This document shows positions 16,050-25,068 of a stretch of 64,000 nt of DNA, piece by piece. The DNA lies in contig NZ_JALKAH010000002.1 of assembly GCF_023015625.1 (NCBI RefSeq), positions 248,001 through 312,000 of the forward strand, in the 5' to 3' direction. The first letter of the stretch is position 1, and each line of letters starts with the position of its first letter. This stretch comes from Yoonia sp. F2084L. GTDB taxonomy: Bacteria; Pseudomonadota; Alphaproteobacteria; Rhodobacterales; Rhodobacteraceae. The translations under genes were made by a program, and so were the position numbers. The notes under the pieces were generated by a model. The model was not told the DNA's origin, did no database searches, and saw only the letters and a list, made by a program, of their open reading frames with translations.

Positions 16050-17660
16050 CTACGCATCTTCCAGGATCAGATCAGACGCTTTTTCTCCAATCATGATCGC
16101 CGGTGCATTCGTGTTACCTGACACGATTTCTGGCATGATCGAGCAATCAGCGACCCGCAGCCCGTCAATCCCGTGGACCCGCAGCTGTGCATCAACGACC
16201 GCATCCTTGCCATTACCCATCTTGCAGGTGCCCGTGGGGTGATAAATCGACGCGGTGTTGTTGCGCGCCCAATCCAGCGTGGCGTCGTAATCGTCCATCG
16301 GCAGGTCAGCATGCGGCCGGTACTCTTCGCTGATCTTCGAGGTCAGTGGCGCATGCCGTGCGATCTTGCGCGCGATATTGACGCCTGCAACGACCGTGCG
16401 GCAATCGGTTTCGGTCGACAGATAGTTGGGGATGATCTTGGGATAGGCCCTGGGATCATTGCCCTTTAACCTGATTTCGCCCTTGCTCTCGGGCCGTAGT
16501 TGACAGACCGACATCGTGAAGGCCGAGAATTTGTCGGCTCCTTTTCCAGGGTTTTCGGCTGACAGCGGTTGGACGTGGAACTGGATATCCGGCGTTTCCA
16601 TGTCGTCTCGGGTTTTGAGGAAACCGGTGGCAAGGCTGGCCGCCATTGTCATGGGGCCTGCGCGGAACATCAGGTACTTCAGCCCGATCTTGGCCTGGCC
16701 GAAAAGCGAGCTGACCTCGTCATTCAACGTGGGTTCATTGCATTTATAAACCAGCCGCGCTTGCAGGTGGTCTTGCATGTTCTTACCCACACCGGGCAGG
16801 TCTTTGACAACCTCAATTCCGTTTTCGGCAAGTTGCTCTGCCTCGCCAATACCCGACAGCATCAACAACTGAGGTGAGTTGATCGCCCCACCGGATAGCA
16901 CAATTTCCTTGCGTGCCTTGATGGTTTGCAGGTTGCCGCTGCGGTCGGTGTAGGTGACTGCGGTCGCACGTTTGCCTTCGATCACGACTTTCTCGACCTG
17001 CGCATGGGTGATGATTTGTAGGTTCTCGCGTGACTTAACTGGATTAAGGAAGGCCACTGCGGAACTGCATCGGCGTCCATTGCGCGCGGTCAGTTGGAAG
17101 AACCCCACGCCTTCCTGATCTGCGCCGTTGTAGTCTGGATTGAATTTATATCCCGCCGCTTGCGCGGCAGCCACCCATGCATCCGTGATGGGGCGCTGAA
17201 TGCGCATGTTGGAGACAGAGAGGTTTCCTTGATTTCCGTGAAATTCATCAGCGCCGCGCTCGTTGTTCTCTGACCGCTTGAATAGCGGCAAAACGTCGTC
17301 CCAGCCCCAACCGGTGTTGCCCATTTGACGCCAGCGGTCGTAGTCTTGCGGTTGACCACGCACATAAAGGAGGCCGTTCAATGACGAAGATCCGCCCAAG
17401 ACCTTACCGCGTGGCCATTCGATAGAGCGCCCGTTCAAGCCTGGATCAGGCTCTGTCTTGTAGCACCAGTCTACCTTGGGATTGTGGATCGTTTTGAAAT
17501 ATCCAACGGGGATGTGAATCCAAGGATTATTGTCTTTTCCGCCAGCCTCAAGCAGGATTACCTTATGCGCTGGATTTGCACTCAGACGGTTAGCAAGGAC
17601 GCACCCGGCGGACCCTGCACCTACGATGATAAAATCGGCTTCCACGGCATCGTTCTCCAT
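16050..17660 (-). CDS. GMC family FAD-dependent alcohol dehydrogenase (choline dehydrogenase-like)
   Basis: A 536-residue flavoprotein that oxidises a primary alcohol. The FAD dinucleotide fold is at the N-terminus (VGAGSAGCVLANRL, about 13-26), the GMC signatures follow (GKVLGGSSSLNGLLYVRG, and GAINSPQLLMLSGIG), and the C-terminal catalytic region has ASIYHPTGTCKMG and MPEIVSGNTNAP. It resembles choline and polyethylene-glycol dehydrogenases; the substrate is not certain. The ATG at 17660 has a poor ribosome site, while a GTG at 17645 is preceded by GGAG, so the protein may be five residues shorter. It is divergent from the TRAP transporter, which suggests that it oxidises the imported compound. 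Confidence 0.9.
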   Translation of the reverse strand: MENDAVEADFIIVGAGSAGCVLANRLSANPAHKVILLEAGGKDNNPWIHIPVGYFKTIHNPKVDWCYKTEPDPGLNGRSIEWPRGKVLGGSSSLNGLLYVRGQPQDYDRWRQMGNTGWGWDDVLPLFKRSENNERGADEFHGNQGNLSVSNMRIQRPITDAWVAAAQAAGYKFNPDYNGADQEGVGFFQLTARNGRRCSSAVAFLNPVKSRENLQIITHAQVEKVVIEGKRATAVTYTDRSGNLQTIKARKEIVLSGGAINSPQLLMLSGIGEAEQLAENGIEVVKDLPGVGKNMQDHLQARLVYKCNEPTLNDEVSSLFGQAKIGLKYLMFRAGPMTMAASLATGFLKTRDDMETPDIQFHVQPLSAENPGKGADKFSAFTMSVCQLRPESKGEIRLKGNDPRAYPKIIPNYLSTETDCRTVVAGVNIARKIARHAPLTSKISEEYRPHADLPMDDYDATLDWARNNTASIYHPTGTCKMGNGKDAVVDAQLRVHGIDGLRVADCSIMPEIVSGNTNAPAIMIGEKASDLILEDA

Positions 17661-17750
17661 TTATTCGAAAAAACTCTATGCAGAACGATCAGACTATACT
17701 AGGCTTTTTTGAAACTATAAGTCTCAATAATCGACAACATGGGAGGAAAC

Positions 17751-18983
17751 ATGATGATTGGAGATAAACTAAGCGGCATTTCGCGCCGTGACCTGTTCAA
17801 ACTGGCAGGGCAATACGGGATGAGCTCGACGCTGATGGCGGCGGGTACATTCGGGGGGGCAATGAGCCTTGCAAACCTGGCGTCCGCGGCAGAATCGACA
17901 TACGAGCGTCGGTTCTCGAAAGAGGCAAAATATAACCTCAAGTTTGGTGCATCCGGCTTCAACGCCCGTAACCTGCTGATTGAGCGGGCTGGCGCTTTGG
18001 AATTTGCGCGTGACCTCGAAGCACGCACAGACGGCGAGATTCGCATCGAGTTTATCGGCGACAACCAGATTTGTGGTCAGACGTCCTGTGTTGAAAAGAC
18101 ACAGCAGGGTATCGTTGATATCTATGCGGCTTCCACACAAAACTCTGCCGGTGGTGCGCCTTACCTGAACGTTCTGGACTATGCGTATATGTTCCGTAAC
18201 CGTGCGGATCAGTACCACTTCCTGTATTCGCCAGCGTCCATGCGTTTGCTGCGTGAACCCTATGAGCGCCGTCACGGCCTGAAGTTCCTGTTCAGCCACG
18301 CTGAATTGCGCGGTATCCAGATGGGCCTGAACTTTGAAGACAAGCCATTGGTGACATCTGTTGAAGACCTTGCCGGTACAAAGAACCGTGTCACAGGTAC
18401 ACAGCTGGGTCGCATCGCGATGGAAGCGCTGAACCTGAACCCGGTTCCGGTTGCATGGGAAGAAACGCTCGACGGTCTGAAGCAGGGCCTGATTGATGGC
18501 GCGGAAACATGGGCGTCTGCTGTTGCATATGCGAACATGGCACCTGTTGTGTCTCAGTCGGTTCACCTGAACTTCTTCTGCGGTACAGAGCATACAGCGA
18601 TGTCTGCGTCTGTCTTTGATGGCCTTGAAGGTTATCTGCAGGATGCGGTTATGGAATCGTCCTACTGGGCCCAAACACACGTTCAGACAGCCAACGAAGT
18701 TGCCCTGATCAATACCGTTGGCCAGTCTGATCCACAGCTTCCAAACACGATCTTTGCTCAGAACGGTGTGCGTAACGCATTCTTGTCCCCAGAAGAGATC
18801 AAGAAAGCTGAAGAAATGTGCTCGCCTGAGTATCAGCCAGCACTTTGGGAAGATTGGCGCGAGCGCCTGAACGGGTGGTCCGGTGGTCTGGACACATATC
18901 AGGAGATCTATGACGAAGTGCGCACAATCAGCGCCGACACTCTGCCTGAGAATGTTGAGCCACGTCGTTGGTGGAAGGGCTAA
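17751..18983 (+). CDS. TRAP transporter substrate-binding protein (DctP family), Tat signal
   Basis: Periplasmic solute receptor of a tripartite ATP-independent transporter, 410 residues. The N-terminus carries a twin-arginine type signal (SRRDLFKLAG, about 11-20, then a hydrophobic stretch ending ASA), so it may be exported folded. The mature part has the DctP pattern from YNLKFGASGF onward. A disulfide-like CGQTSC pair near residue 105 is unusual for the family. The ATG at 17751 follows GGGAGG; an ATG at 17739 would put that site inside the gene. A strong terminator stands before the permease genes, so the receptor can be made in excess. Substrate unknown. Confidence 0.9.
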   Translation: MMIGDKLSGISRRDLFKLAGQYGMSSTLMAAGTFGGAMSLANLASAAESTYERRFSKEAKYNLKFGASGFNARNLLIERAGALEFARDLEARTDGEIRIEFIGDNQICGQTSCVEKTQQGIVDIYAASTQNSAGGAPYLNVLDYAYMFRNRADQYHFLYSPASMRLLREPYERRHGLKFLFSHAELRGIQMGLNFEDKPLVTSVEDLAGTKNRVTGTQLGRIAMEALNLNPVPVAWEETLDGLKQGLIDGAETWASAVAYANMAPVVSQSVHLNFFCGTEHTAMSASVFDGLEGYLQDAVMESSYWAQTHVQTANEVALINTVGQSDPQLPNTIFAQNGVRNAFLSPEEIKKAEEMCSPEYQPALWEDWRERLNGWSGGLDTYQEIYDEVRTISADTLPENVEPRRWWKG

Positions 18984-19010
18984 TACAGCCTTTTGCTAAC
19001 TGAATGATTT

Positions 19011-19044
19011 GGGCCGGCCGGATGCGAGTTCGGTCGGCCCTTTT
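19011..19044 (+). terminator. Intrinsic terminator/attenuator between the TRAP receptor and permease genes
   Basis: GGGCCGGCCG, a ten-base loop, CGGTCGGCCC and then TTTTC. The arms pair over ten positions with one G-U. It lies 27 bases after the receptor stop codon and 60 bases before the small permease gene. Partial read-through would give more receptor than permease. Confidence 0.8.
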
Positions 19045-19103
19045 CAACTCAAAAAGACCGCTCCATAGTAGCGGCATTCTGACACATTAGGGGGGAGACC
19101 TAG

Positions 19104-19772
19104 ATGTCGATACTCGCTGAAGCGGTGGCTGTTATCCCAGCCTTGTTCTCGGGCAGTTCGTGGGAAAAGCGGCAAGCATTTGATGCGGATGGCATGTGGC
19201 TATTCTGTTTTGTCTTTACGTTTGTTGGCGGCCTTGCTGCGCACTACTTTTATAAGTTCTTTCCGTTCATGGAGCGTCATTTAGAACGCACCACGGCCGT
19301 GGTGATGTACCTTATTATTGCGGGTATTATCTGCTGGGGCGTGATCGACCGGTTTGTGTTTTCAAATCAATGGTCTGGATCCACAACGATCCCACCTTTT
19401 CTGTTTATGGTCATGGCGTGGTTCGCCTGTTCCTATAACGTGAAGTTGCGCACGCACCTGAGCTTTAGTGAATTCCGCTCAAAAATGGCCCCTACCGGTC
19501 AAATGGCGACGCTGACACTGGATGCCGCCCTCTGGTTCGGTTTCTGCTGGATCGCGATCACGACATCGCTGCGGTTCACTGCACTCTCCGCTGACAACTT
19601 CCAATTGGTTGATGGTGTTGATGACGTGATGAAGTGGTGGTTCTACATCACTGTGCCAATCGCCTTTACCTTCATGTCAGGCCGTGTGATCGGTAACTGG
19701 GTTGAGGATTGGAACAACTACAAGTCCGGTGACCAGATCATCAAACAAGCTGTTATCGGAGGTGACGTCTAA
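19104..19772 (+). CDS. TRAP transporter small permease subunit (DctQ type)
   Basis: A 222-residue membrane protein with four main hydrophobic segments, the size and layout of DctQ. The family has little sequence conservation, so the call rests on its position between receptor and large permease and on the one-base TAATG overlap with the large permease start. A GGGGGGAG ribosome site lies about 8 bases before the ATG. Confidence 0.85.
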   Translation: MSILAEAVAVIPALFSGSSWEKRQAFDADGMWLFCFVFTFVGGLAAHYFYKFFPFMERHLERTTAVVMYLIIAGIICWGVIDRFVFSNQWSGSTTIPPFLFMVMAWFACSYNVKLRTHLSFSEFRSKMAPTGQMATLTLDAALWFGFCWIAITTSLRFTALSADNFQLVDGVDDVMKWWFYITVPIAFTFMSGRVIGNWVEDWNNYKSGDQIIKQAVIGGDV

Positions 19773-21130
19773 TGGAAGATAGTACATGGATTACACTTAT
19801 CTCATTGGGCGTGACGATCTTTTTCATGCTGGGCACACCTGTCTTGCTGGTCATCTTTTACTGGGTCATCGGCATCAGCTTTGTGATTGACCTGCCTTTG
19901 GCAAACACGGGTAACGAACTGATCAACGTGTTCAGTAAAGGCTTTGCCTTGCTTGCGATGCCTCTCTTCATTCTGACGGGTGACTTGATTAACCAATCAG
20001 GGATTGCCCGACGATTATCAGATTTCGCCTATTCATGTCTGGGTTGGCTACGTGGCGGTCTGGCGATGGCATCCATCGCGGCTTGTGGTCTGTTTGCTGC
20101 GATCTCGGGCTCCAACTCGGCGACAACGGCGACTATTGGTTCGATGCTGCACCCAGAAATGGTGAAGGGTAACTACGATGAACGCTTTTCGGCGGCCACG
20201 GCTGCTGCGGGTGGTACGGTGGGCATCATTATCCCGCCTTCGATCATCTTCATCGTTTATGGCTTCTTGCTGAACCTGCCGATCTCTGACCTGTTTGTGG
20301 CGGGTATCATCCCGGGCGCGTTGATGGTTCTGGGTATGATGACTGCGGCGTTTATCGTCTGCACAATCAATGGTTGGGGCGTTCTGATTGGTCTGTCCAT
20401 TTCGCGGATGATCAAAACAGGCATCGGCGCATGGTTAGGCTTCTTTGCCATCGGTCTGGTGCTTTGGGGCATCTACACCGGTCGCTTCTCACCAACCGAG
20501 GCTGCGGGCGTGACCGTTGGTTTCTGTGTGTTCATCGGCTTGGTGTCCTACCCATTGAACAAGATCATGGGCAGCTCGTCTGATCTGCCTGTCGAACAGA
20601 AGAGCTATGGGTCGATGTTCGTTGTCGAAGGCTTCACGGTTCCACAGATCCCGTCGATTGTATCGCGCTCTGCACAGATCTCGGGCATTCTTGTGCCGCT
20701 GATCGCGGTGTCTGTTGCGATGCAGCAGGTGATGTCATCACTGGGCGCCAAAGACTTTATTGGTGAGTTCGTGACCGGGATGGGCGGCTACTATGCGGTG
20801 CTGTTCACATCAATGGCGATTGTGTTTGTCACAGGGATGATCCTTGAATCCCTGCCAGTGACAATCATCCTTGCACCAATCCTCGCGCCAATCGCGGCGT
20901 CGGTCGGTATTGATCCGATCCACTTTGCGGTTGTGTTCCTGGTGGGTGCATCCATCGGCTTTGTGACACCGCCTTATGGTCTCAACCTCTATGTGGCCTC
21001 CGGTGTGACAGGCGTGCCGTACTTCCGTCTGCTGCGCTACATCATCCCTTACCTGATCGCACTGATCAGCGTGTGGTTCTTCGTAGCGCTTGTGCCTGAA
21101 ACTGCATTGATGATCCTGCCGGAACGTTAA
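19772..21130 (+). CDS. TRAP transporter large permease subunit (DctM type)
   Basis: A 452-residue protein with about twelve hydrophobic helices that drives solute import with a sodium or proton gradient. Family marks include ISGSNSATTATIGSMLHPEM (about 110-129), AAAGGTVGIIIPPS and the late FVTPPYGLNLYV motif. It is coupled to the small permease by overlapping stop and start codons, and the IclR regulator begins 10 bases after it. Confidence 0.94.
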   Translation: MEDSTWITLISLGVTIFFMLGTPVLLVIFYWVIGISFVIDLPLANTGNELINVFSKGFALLAMPLFILTGDLINQSGIARRLSDFAYSCLGWLRGGLAMASIAACGLFAAISGSNSATTATIGSMLHPEMVKGNYDERFSAATAAAGGTVGIIIPPSIIFIVYGFLLNLPISDLFVAGIIPGALMVLGMMTAAFIVCTINGWGVLIGLSISRMIKTGIGAWLGFFAIGLVLWGIYTGRFSPTEAAGVTVGFCVFIGLVSYPLNKIMGSSSDLPVEQKSYGSMFVVEGFTVPQIPSIVSRSAQISGILVPLIAVSVAMQQVMSSLGAKDFIGEFVTGMGGYYAVLFTSMAIVFVTGMILESLPVTIILAPILAPIAASVGIDPIHFAVVFLVGASIGFVTPPYGLNLYVASGVTGVPYFRLLRYIIPYLIALISVWFFVALVPETALMILPER

Positions 21131-21140
21131 TGTAGTGGCG

Positions 21141-21920
21141 ATGGCTGATGACATAAATGAGGAGAGCTCCGGCCAAATCCCGACCAACCTTCGGCTGCTA
21201 TTGCTGCTGGAGGAGGTCGCGAAGGTCGGGGTTCCTGTCACACCGTCGGTTGTGAATGAAACCTTGGGCCTGCCCAAGCCAACCATTCACCGCCTCTTTG
21301 CGACAGCCGAGGCGGAAGGGTTCTTGCAACGCGATATTGACGGTCGGTCCTATAGTCCGGGTCGGCGCATGCGGTTGCTGTCCATCAATACGCTGTCATC
21401 TGAACGGGTGCGAACGGTCCGCCTTGCCGTGTTGAAATCACTGGCTGTCGCGGTGGGCGAGACCTGCAATCTGGCCATCCCTGAACGCGAGGGTATGTTC
21501 TACCTTGACCGGGTTGAAACCCATTGGCCTTTGCGCATCCAACTGCCCGTGGGCACGCAGGTGCCGTTTCACTGTACGGCAAGCGGGAAGATGTATCTGT
21601 CCACGCTGCGCCTTGACTACCTTGAGCGGTTTTTGAAGAACTACATCCTTGAGCGGCAGACCGACAAAACCATCACGGACCCGGCTGCCCTGCAAAAGGA
21701 ATTGGAAATCACCCGCGAGCGTGGGTATTCCACCGACAATGAGGAATTCATGGTCGGTATGACGGCGATTGCCGTGCCGATCCTAGACAACCGTGGGCGG
21801 CTTTTGTCGACCCTGTCGATCCATGCCCCCGAACAGCGCAGCCATCTTCCTGATCTGGTTGAATATCTTGGCCCGCTGCGCGCTGCGGCCTCAGAGCTAG
21901 CGGCGATTGTCGGGCGCTAA
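21141..21920 (+). CDS. IclR family transcriptional regulator
   Basis: A 259-residue regulator with an N-terminal winged helix-turn-helix (about 15-75; VTPSVVNETLGLPKPTIHRL) and a C-terminal effector domain (about 90-255; HCTASGKMYLSTL and YSTDNEEFMVGMTAIAVPI are typical). It lies 10 bases after the TRAP large permease and should control this cluster in response to the transported compound or its product. A GTG at 21135 is an alternative start. Its stop overlaps the convergent membrane-protein gene by four bases. Confidence 0.92.
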   Translation: MADDINEESSGQIPTNLRLLLLLEEVAKVGVPVTPSVVNETLGLPKPTIHRLFATAEAEGFLQRDIDGRSYSPGRRMRLLSINTLSSERVRTVRLAVLKSLAVAVGETCNLAIPEREGMFYLDRVETHWPLRIQLPVGTQVPFHCTASGKMYLSTLRLDYLERFLKNYILERQTDKTITDPAALQKELEITRERGYSTDNEEFMVGMTAIAVPILDNRGRLLSTLSIHAPEQRSHLPDLVEYLGPLRAAASELAAIVGR

Positions 21921-22582
21921 ATCACGGTTGTATGCGAGGCGGTCATCACGCCAATGCCGCCGACGATGATCAGGCTGAGCGCCCAAACGACATCCAGATT
22001 GAACCATGTCCGCGACAGGAACTTCAGGCCAAGCCAGAAATACATGCCCGCGGCCAACGCACCGCCTGCCAAGGTCATCGCCGCAGTGTGAACGGCAGCC
22101 ACAATGAAGGCCATGCCGACGTTGCTGGCCATAAGATCTTCGGCTGCACGGTGCCCGGCATCAAGGCTCTCAGGCGCACAAATCCCAAGGAAAATCGGCA
22201 CCAGCATCAGCCCGGCGCCATGTGCCATCGCAGCCAAGAATGACCACAACGCAAGCTTGGACGGCGGCACGCGGACCAGGAAACGTGGATGCTTGCGGTT
22301 GATCAAAAGGTAGATGCCAAGTGCGATGACAAGCAGCCCGGCGCCCAATCTGATCTGCCCTTCCCAGTAAACCAGTGTCACCATCAGTGAAAACGGCAGC
22401 AGGATCGCGCACATGGCCAGAAAATGCCCGCCAGCAAGTGCCAACAGGGCACCTGGCAATGCGGATGTTTTCCGCTCCATCAAGGCTGCGGATACGGCCA
22501 GCGGCCAGCCCATTCCGGGATTGAGCCCATGATAAAGGCCCGAGGCGATGACGGCCCACCAAAGGGCCGCCTGCGTTGTCAT
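21917..22582 (-). CDS. Polytopic membrane protein, unknown, paired with the selenium-binding protein
   Basis: A 221-residue protein with six or so hydrophobic helices; conserved-looking polar spots inside them are GLYHGLNPGMGW (about 15-26), HFLAMC, AAMAHGAGLMLVP and AAVHTAAM. Histidines in membrane helices recall metal or thiol transport proteins, but I know no family for it. I start at the ATG at 22582; a TTG at 22591 is also open. It follows the mtoX-like gene by 12 bases, so both are likely one transcript and one function. Confidence 0.65.
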   Translation of the reverse strand: MTTQAALWWAVIASGLYHGLNPGMGWPLAVSAALMERKTSALPGALLALAGGHFLAMCAILLPFSLMVTLVYWEGQIRLGAGLLVIALGIYLLINRKHPRFLVRVPPSKLALWSFLAAMAHGAGLMLVPIFLGICAPESLDAGHRAAEDLMASNVGMAFIVAAVHTAAMTLAGGALAAGMYFWLGLKFLSRTWFNLDVVWALSLIIVGGIGVMTASHTTVI

Positions 22583-22594
22583 TTCAAACAAGGT

Positions 22595-23995
22595 TCAGAC
22601 CGATGGGTAGCAGAAACTGTCTGTCGAGCAGTCCCCACCTTCAAGCCTGATCTGGTGGCTGCGGTATCCTTCGGGGAACTCGACCCAGAAATCCTTGTTC
22701 AGCGTCAGGCCACCATCTTTGCCGACATCGGCGCAAACCATCGCTGCACCCCGTTCACCGGGATAGAACTGATCGTCCCATGTGGAGTAGAGCGAGTTGG
22801 TCCAGTAGACGCGTTTGCCGTCGCGACTGATCTCGACCATCTGCGGGCCATAGCCAAAGTCTTTGCCGTTGGGGTGTTTGGTCTTTTTGACGATCCCGCC
22901 AAGTTCGACCTTACCTGCCAAGACCGGGTTCATCGGGTCTGACACATCGTACTGATGCATCTCGCCCAAGCCCCAGCAGGCCACGTAGAGGAAGCGGTCA
23001 TCAAGGCTGAGGTCGATGTCTGTCACCAGCGGCGGGCATGCACCAAAGCCTTTCAGCAGTTCCGGCAGGTCGTCTGCATCCGCAGGAACGGGATCAATCG
23101 TGATCGTTTTCTTCGCCTCAAACGTGCCGTCCTCTTTGCGCCACCATGTAAAGATCGCGCCTTGCAGGTTTGTGGTATCGACGACGACACCGCAGAAGCC
23201 ATACTCCTTGGCCGGGTCATGGGCAGGGCGGATTTCCAAAGCCATCTGGTGGTTCTCACCCAGATCAATGCTTTGGACATTCTTACGTGCGCGCAAGTCC
23301 CAGAAGTGGATCGTGTGGCCATATTTGTTGGACAACAAATCTTCTGGCACGATCCCGTTTTCAAACTGTGGCGGCAGTCCCCACTCAGAACTGATCATGT
23401 AGTCGCGGGGCAGATTCCACCAGAAATCATAGTGTTTGTCCTGAATGCCGCGGTCCATTTCATAGCGACCGAGAATTTCGAAGGTTTCGCAATCCATGAT
23501 GAAGATACCCGGAGGGCCGTCAGTGCCATCCTTGCCGCCGCCACCGAGGGTAGAGACATAAATGCCTTCGGGCCCGCAGTGGATCGTGTGCGGACGGGAA
23601 TAGCCGGTTTTCGCAAACAGCTCTTCGGGTTCGATGATCTTGTGGATTTTCGCCTTCAACGGCTCTTTGACATCAATGATGTAGATACGGCTGGAACGGA
23701 TGCCGGGGATGATCAGGTAGCGGCGCTCAAGGAACGCGTGGCCGGTCAGGGGCGACAGCGCCGAGGAACAGGCATTCCAGCCAAAGTGGTGAAATTCATC
23801 GCCAAGGTTCGGCATAAACAGGCTATGCACAATCTCGCCATAGGTGTCAGAGGTTGGGTCAACATCAACCACGGCAAGGCCATCAGGTTTGCTGCCATCA
23901 GGGCTGAGCATCACGGTGAACGCAACCGTTTCGGTCGGTGCTTCCATCGCGATTTTCGCGGTGGGATAAAATGTTGGATCAGGTCTTAGGTTCAT
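22595..23995 (-). CDS. mtoX: Selenium-binding protein 56 family; probable methanethiol oxidase
   Basis: A 466-residue beta-propeller protein of the SBP56 family. Bacterial members that have been studied oxidise methanethiol to formaldehyde, hydrogen sulfide and hydrogen peroxide with a copper centre, and they occur in marine bacteria that degrade DMSP. Visible family segments are GDEFHHFGWNACSS (near residue 73), LIIPGIRSSRIYIID, SEWGLPP and the late HPNGKDFGYGPQMVEIS. The start at 23995 follows GGGAGGA; an upstream ATG at 24016 would put that site inside the gene. There is no SenC or MauG-like maturation gene beside it as described for other mtoX loci; instead a membrane-protein gene follows. 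Confidence 0.85.
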   Translation of the reverse strand: MNLRPDPTFYPTAKIAMEAPTETVAFTVMLSPDGSKPDGLAVVDVDPTSDTYGEIVHSLFMPNLGDEFHHFGWNACSSALSPLTGHAFLERRYLIIPGIRSSRIYIIDVKEPLKAKIHKIIEPEELFAKTGYSRPHTIHCGPEGIYVSTLGGGGKDGTDGPPGIFIMDCETFEILGRYEMDRGIQDKHYDFWWNLPRDYMISSEWGLPPQFENGIVPEDLLSNKYGHTIHFWDLRARKNVQSIDLGENHQMALEIRPAHDPAKEYGFCGVVVDTTNLQGAIFTWWRKEDGTFEAKKTITIDPVPADADDLPELLKGFGACPPLVTDIDLSLDDRFLYVACWGLGEMHQYDVSDPMNPVLAGKVELGGIVKKTKHPNGKDFGYGPQMVEISRDGKRVYWTNSLYSTWDDQFYPGERGAAMVCADVGKDGGLTLNKDFWVEFPEGYRSHQIRLEGGDCSTDSFCYPSV

Positions 23996-24241
23996 AAATC
24001 GTCCTCCCATTTTCAAAAGAAATTGCCAGTTCTGGCTTATTGGGCCGCAAAGGCCGGACTTCCGACGATCACGGATGTCAATTGTCTTACATTTGATTTG
24101 AGTATGCGATCAGCAACGCCGCTTGAGTCAAGAAAAAACTGTCATCACTGCTAGACACCATGCTGCGTCAGAATTACCCCTTGGCGACATGAGCCATGCT
24201 GCGCCATAGTGTGAGCAGCCAGACAGACCGGGGATTTTTTC

Positions 24242-24964
24242 ATGACGCTCGCCGTCCCAAAACTGCGCTCCTGCGCGGACTGCCCGATACGCTACAACGC
24301 TGTGTGCTCAAAGTGCGAGCCTGATGAGTTAGATCAGCTTGAGGAAATCAAGTACTATCGGACCTATTCCGCCGGGCAGACGATATTCTTTGGGGGTGAC
24401 CCTTTGGAATTTGTAGGCTCAGTTGTCTCCGGCGTGTCCAGCCTGACCCGCACGCTGCCAGATGGGCGGGTGCAAATGGTTGGCCTTCTACTTCCCGGTG
24501 ATTTCATGGGCCGTCCAAACCGCGATACGATTGATTGCGATGTGATTGCAGAGACGGATGTGATGCTGTGTTGCTTCCGCCGTAAGCCATTTGAAAACAT
24601 GATCGAAGACACGCCGCATGTTGGTCAGCGTTTGCTTGAAATGACACTTGATGAACTGGATGCGGCGCGCGAATGGATGCTGGTCCTGGGTCGCAAAACG
24701 GCGCGCGAAAAGATCGCGTCACTGTTGCATATGATCGCCACCCGCATGGCGTCGTTGAAGCCGGGTGAGACAGCAGCAGCGACCTTCACCCTGCCAATCA
24801 CCCGCGAAACGATGGCGAACTATCTGGGTCTGACAATTGAAACGGTCAGCCGCCAGATGTCGGCGCTGAAGAAAGAAGGCCTGATCGCCTTTGATGAGCG
24901 CCGCGACATTCGGGTGCCGGACTTGGAAGCGCTGAAGGCGGAGACGGGTGAGGATGTGTTTTAG
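24242..24964 (+). CDS. fnrL: Oxygen-responsive Crp/Fnr family regulator FnrL
   Basis: A 240-residue Fnr homologue. Cysteines at 11, 14 and 22 (with C25) at the N-terminus and C99 in the middle can hold the oxygen-sensitive [4Fe-4S] cluster. The recognition helix reads TIETVSRQM; the E-xx-SR pattern is the one that contacts TTGAT half-sites. Perfect TTGAT-N4-ATCAA sites in the window occur before ccoN/usp and ccoG, so these are its likely targets. It lies 2.3 kb upstream of ccoN on the same strand, as in Rhodobacter relatives. No clear FNR box is in front of the gene itself. Confidence 0.94.
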   Translation: MTLAVPKLRSCADCPIRYNAVCSKCEPDELDQLEEIKYYRTYSAGQTIFFGGDPLEFVGSVVSGVSSLTRTLPDGRVQMVGLLLPGDFMGRPNRDTIDCDVIAETDVMLCCFRRKPFENMIEDTPHVGQRLLEMTLDELDAAREWMLVLGRKTAREKIASLLHMIATRMASLKPGETAAATFTLPITRETMANYLGLTIETVSRQMSALKKEGLIAFDERRDIRVPDLEALKAETGEDVF

Positions 24965-25068
24965 CGAGAACGGCTGCTTTGAGCCCGAAGTGACTGATGC
25001 TGCGCGGGGCGCGAACCTCTGCTCTCGTGACTCTAATCTCCAAGATAGGTGATCTACCAAGACTATCT

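Noticed and set aside
22955-23989. 344-codon plus-strand open frame over the SBP56 gene
   Set aside because: Antisense to a protein with strong family similarity.
24098-24111. Possible FNR box before fnrL (TTGAG TATGCG ATCA)
   Set aside because: Six bases between the half-sites instead of four, and a mismatch; not enough for autoregulation.
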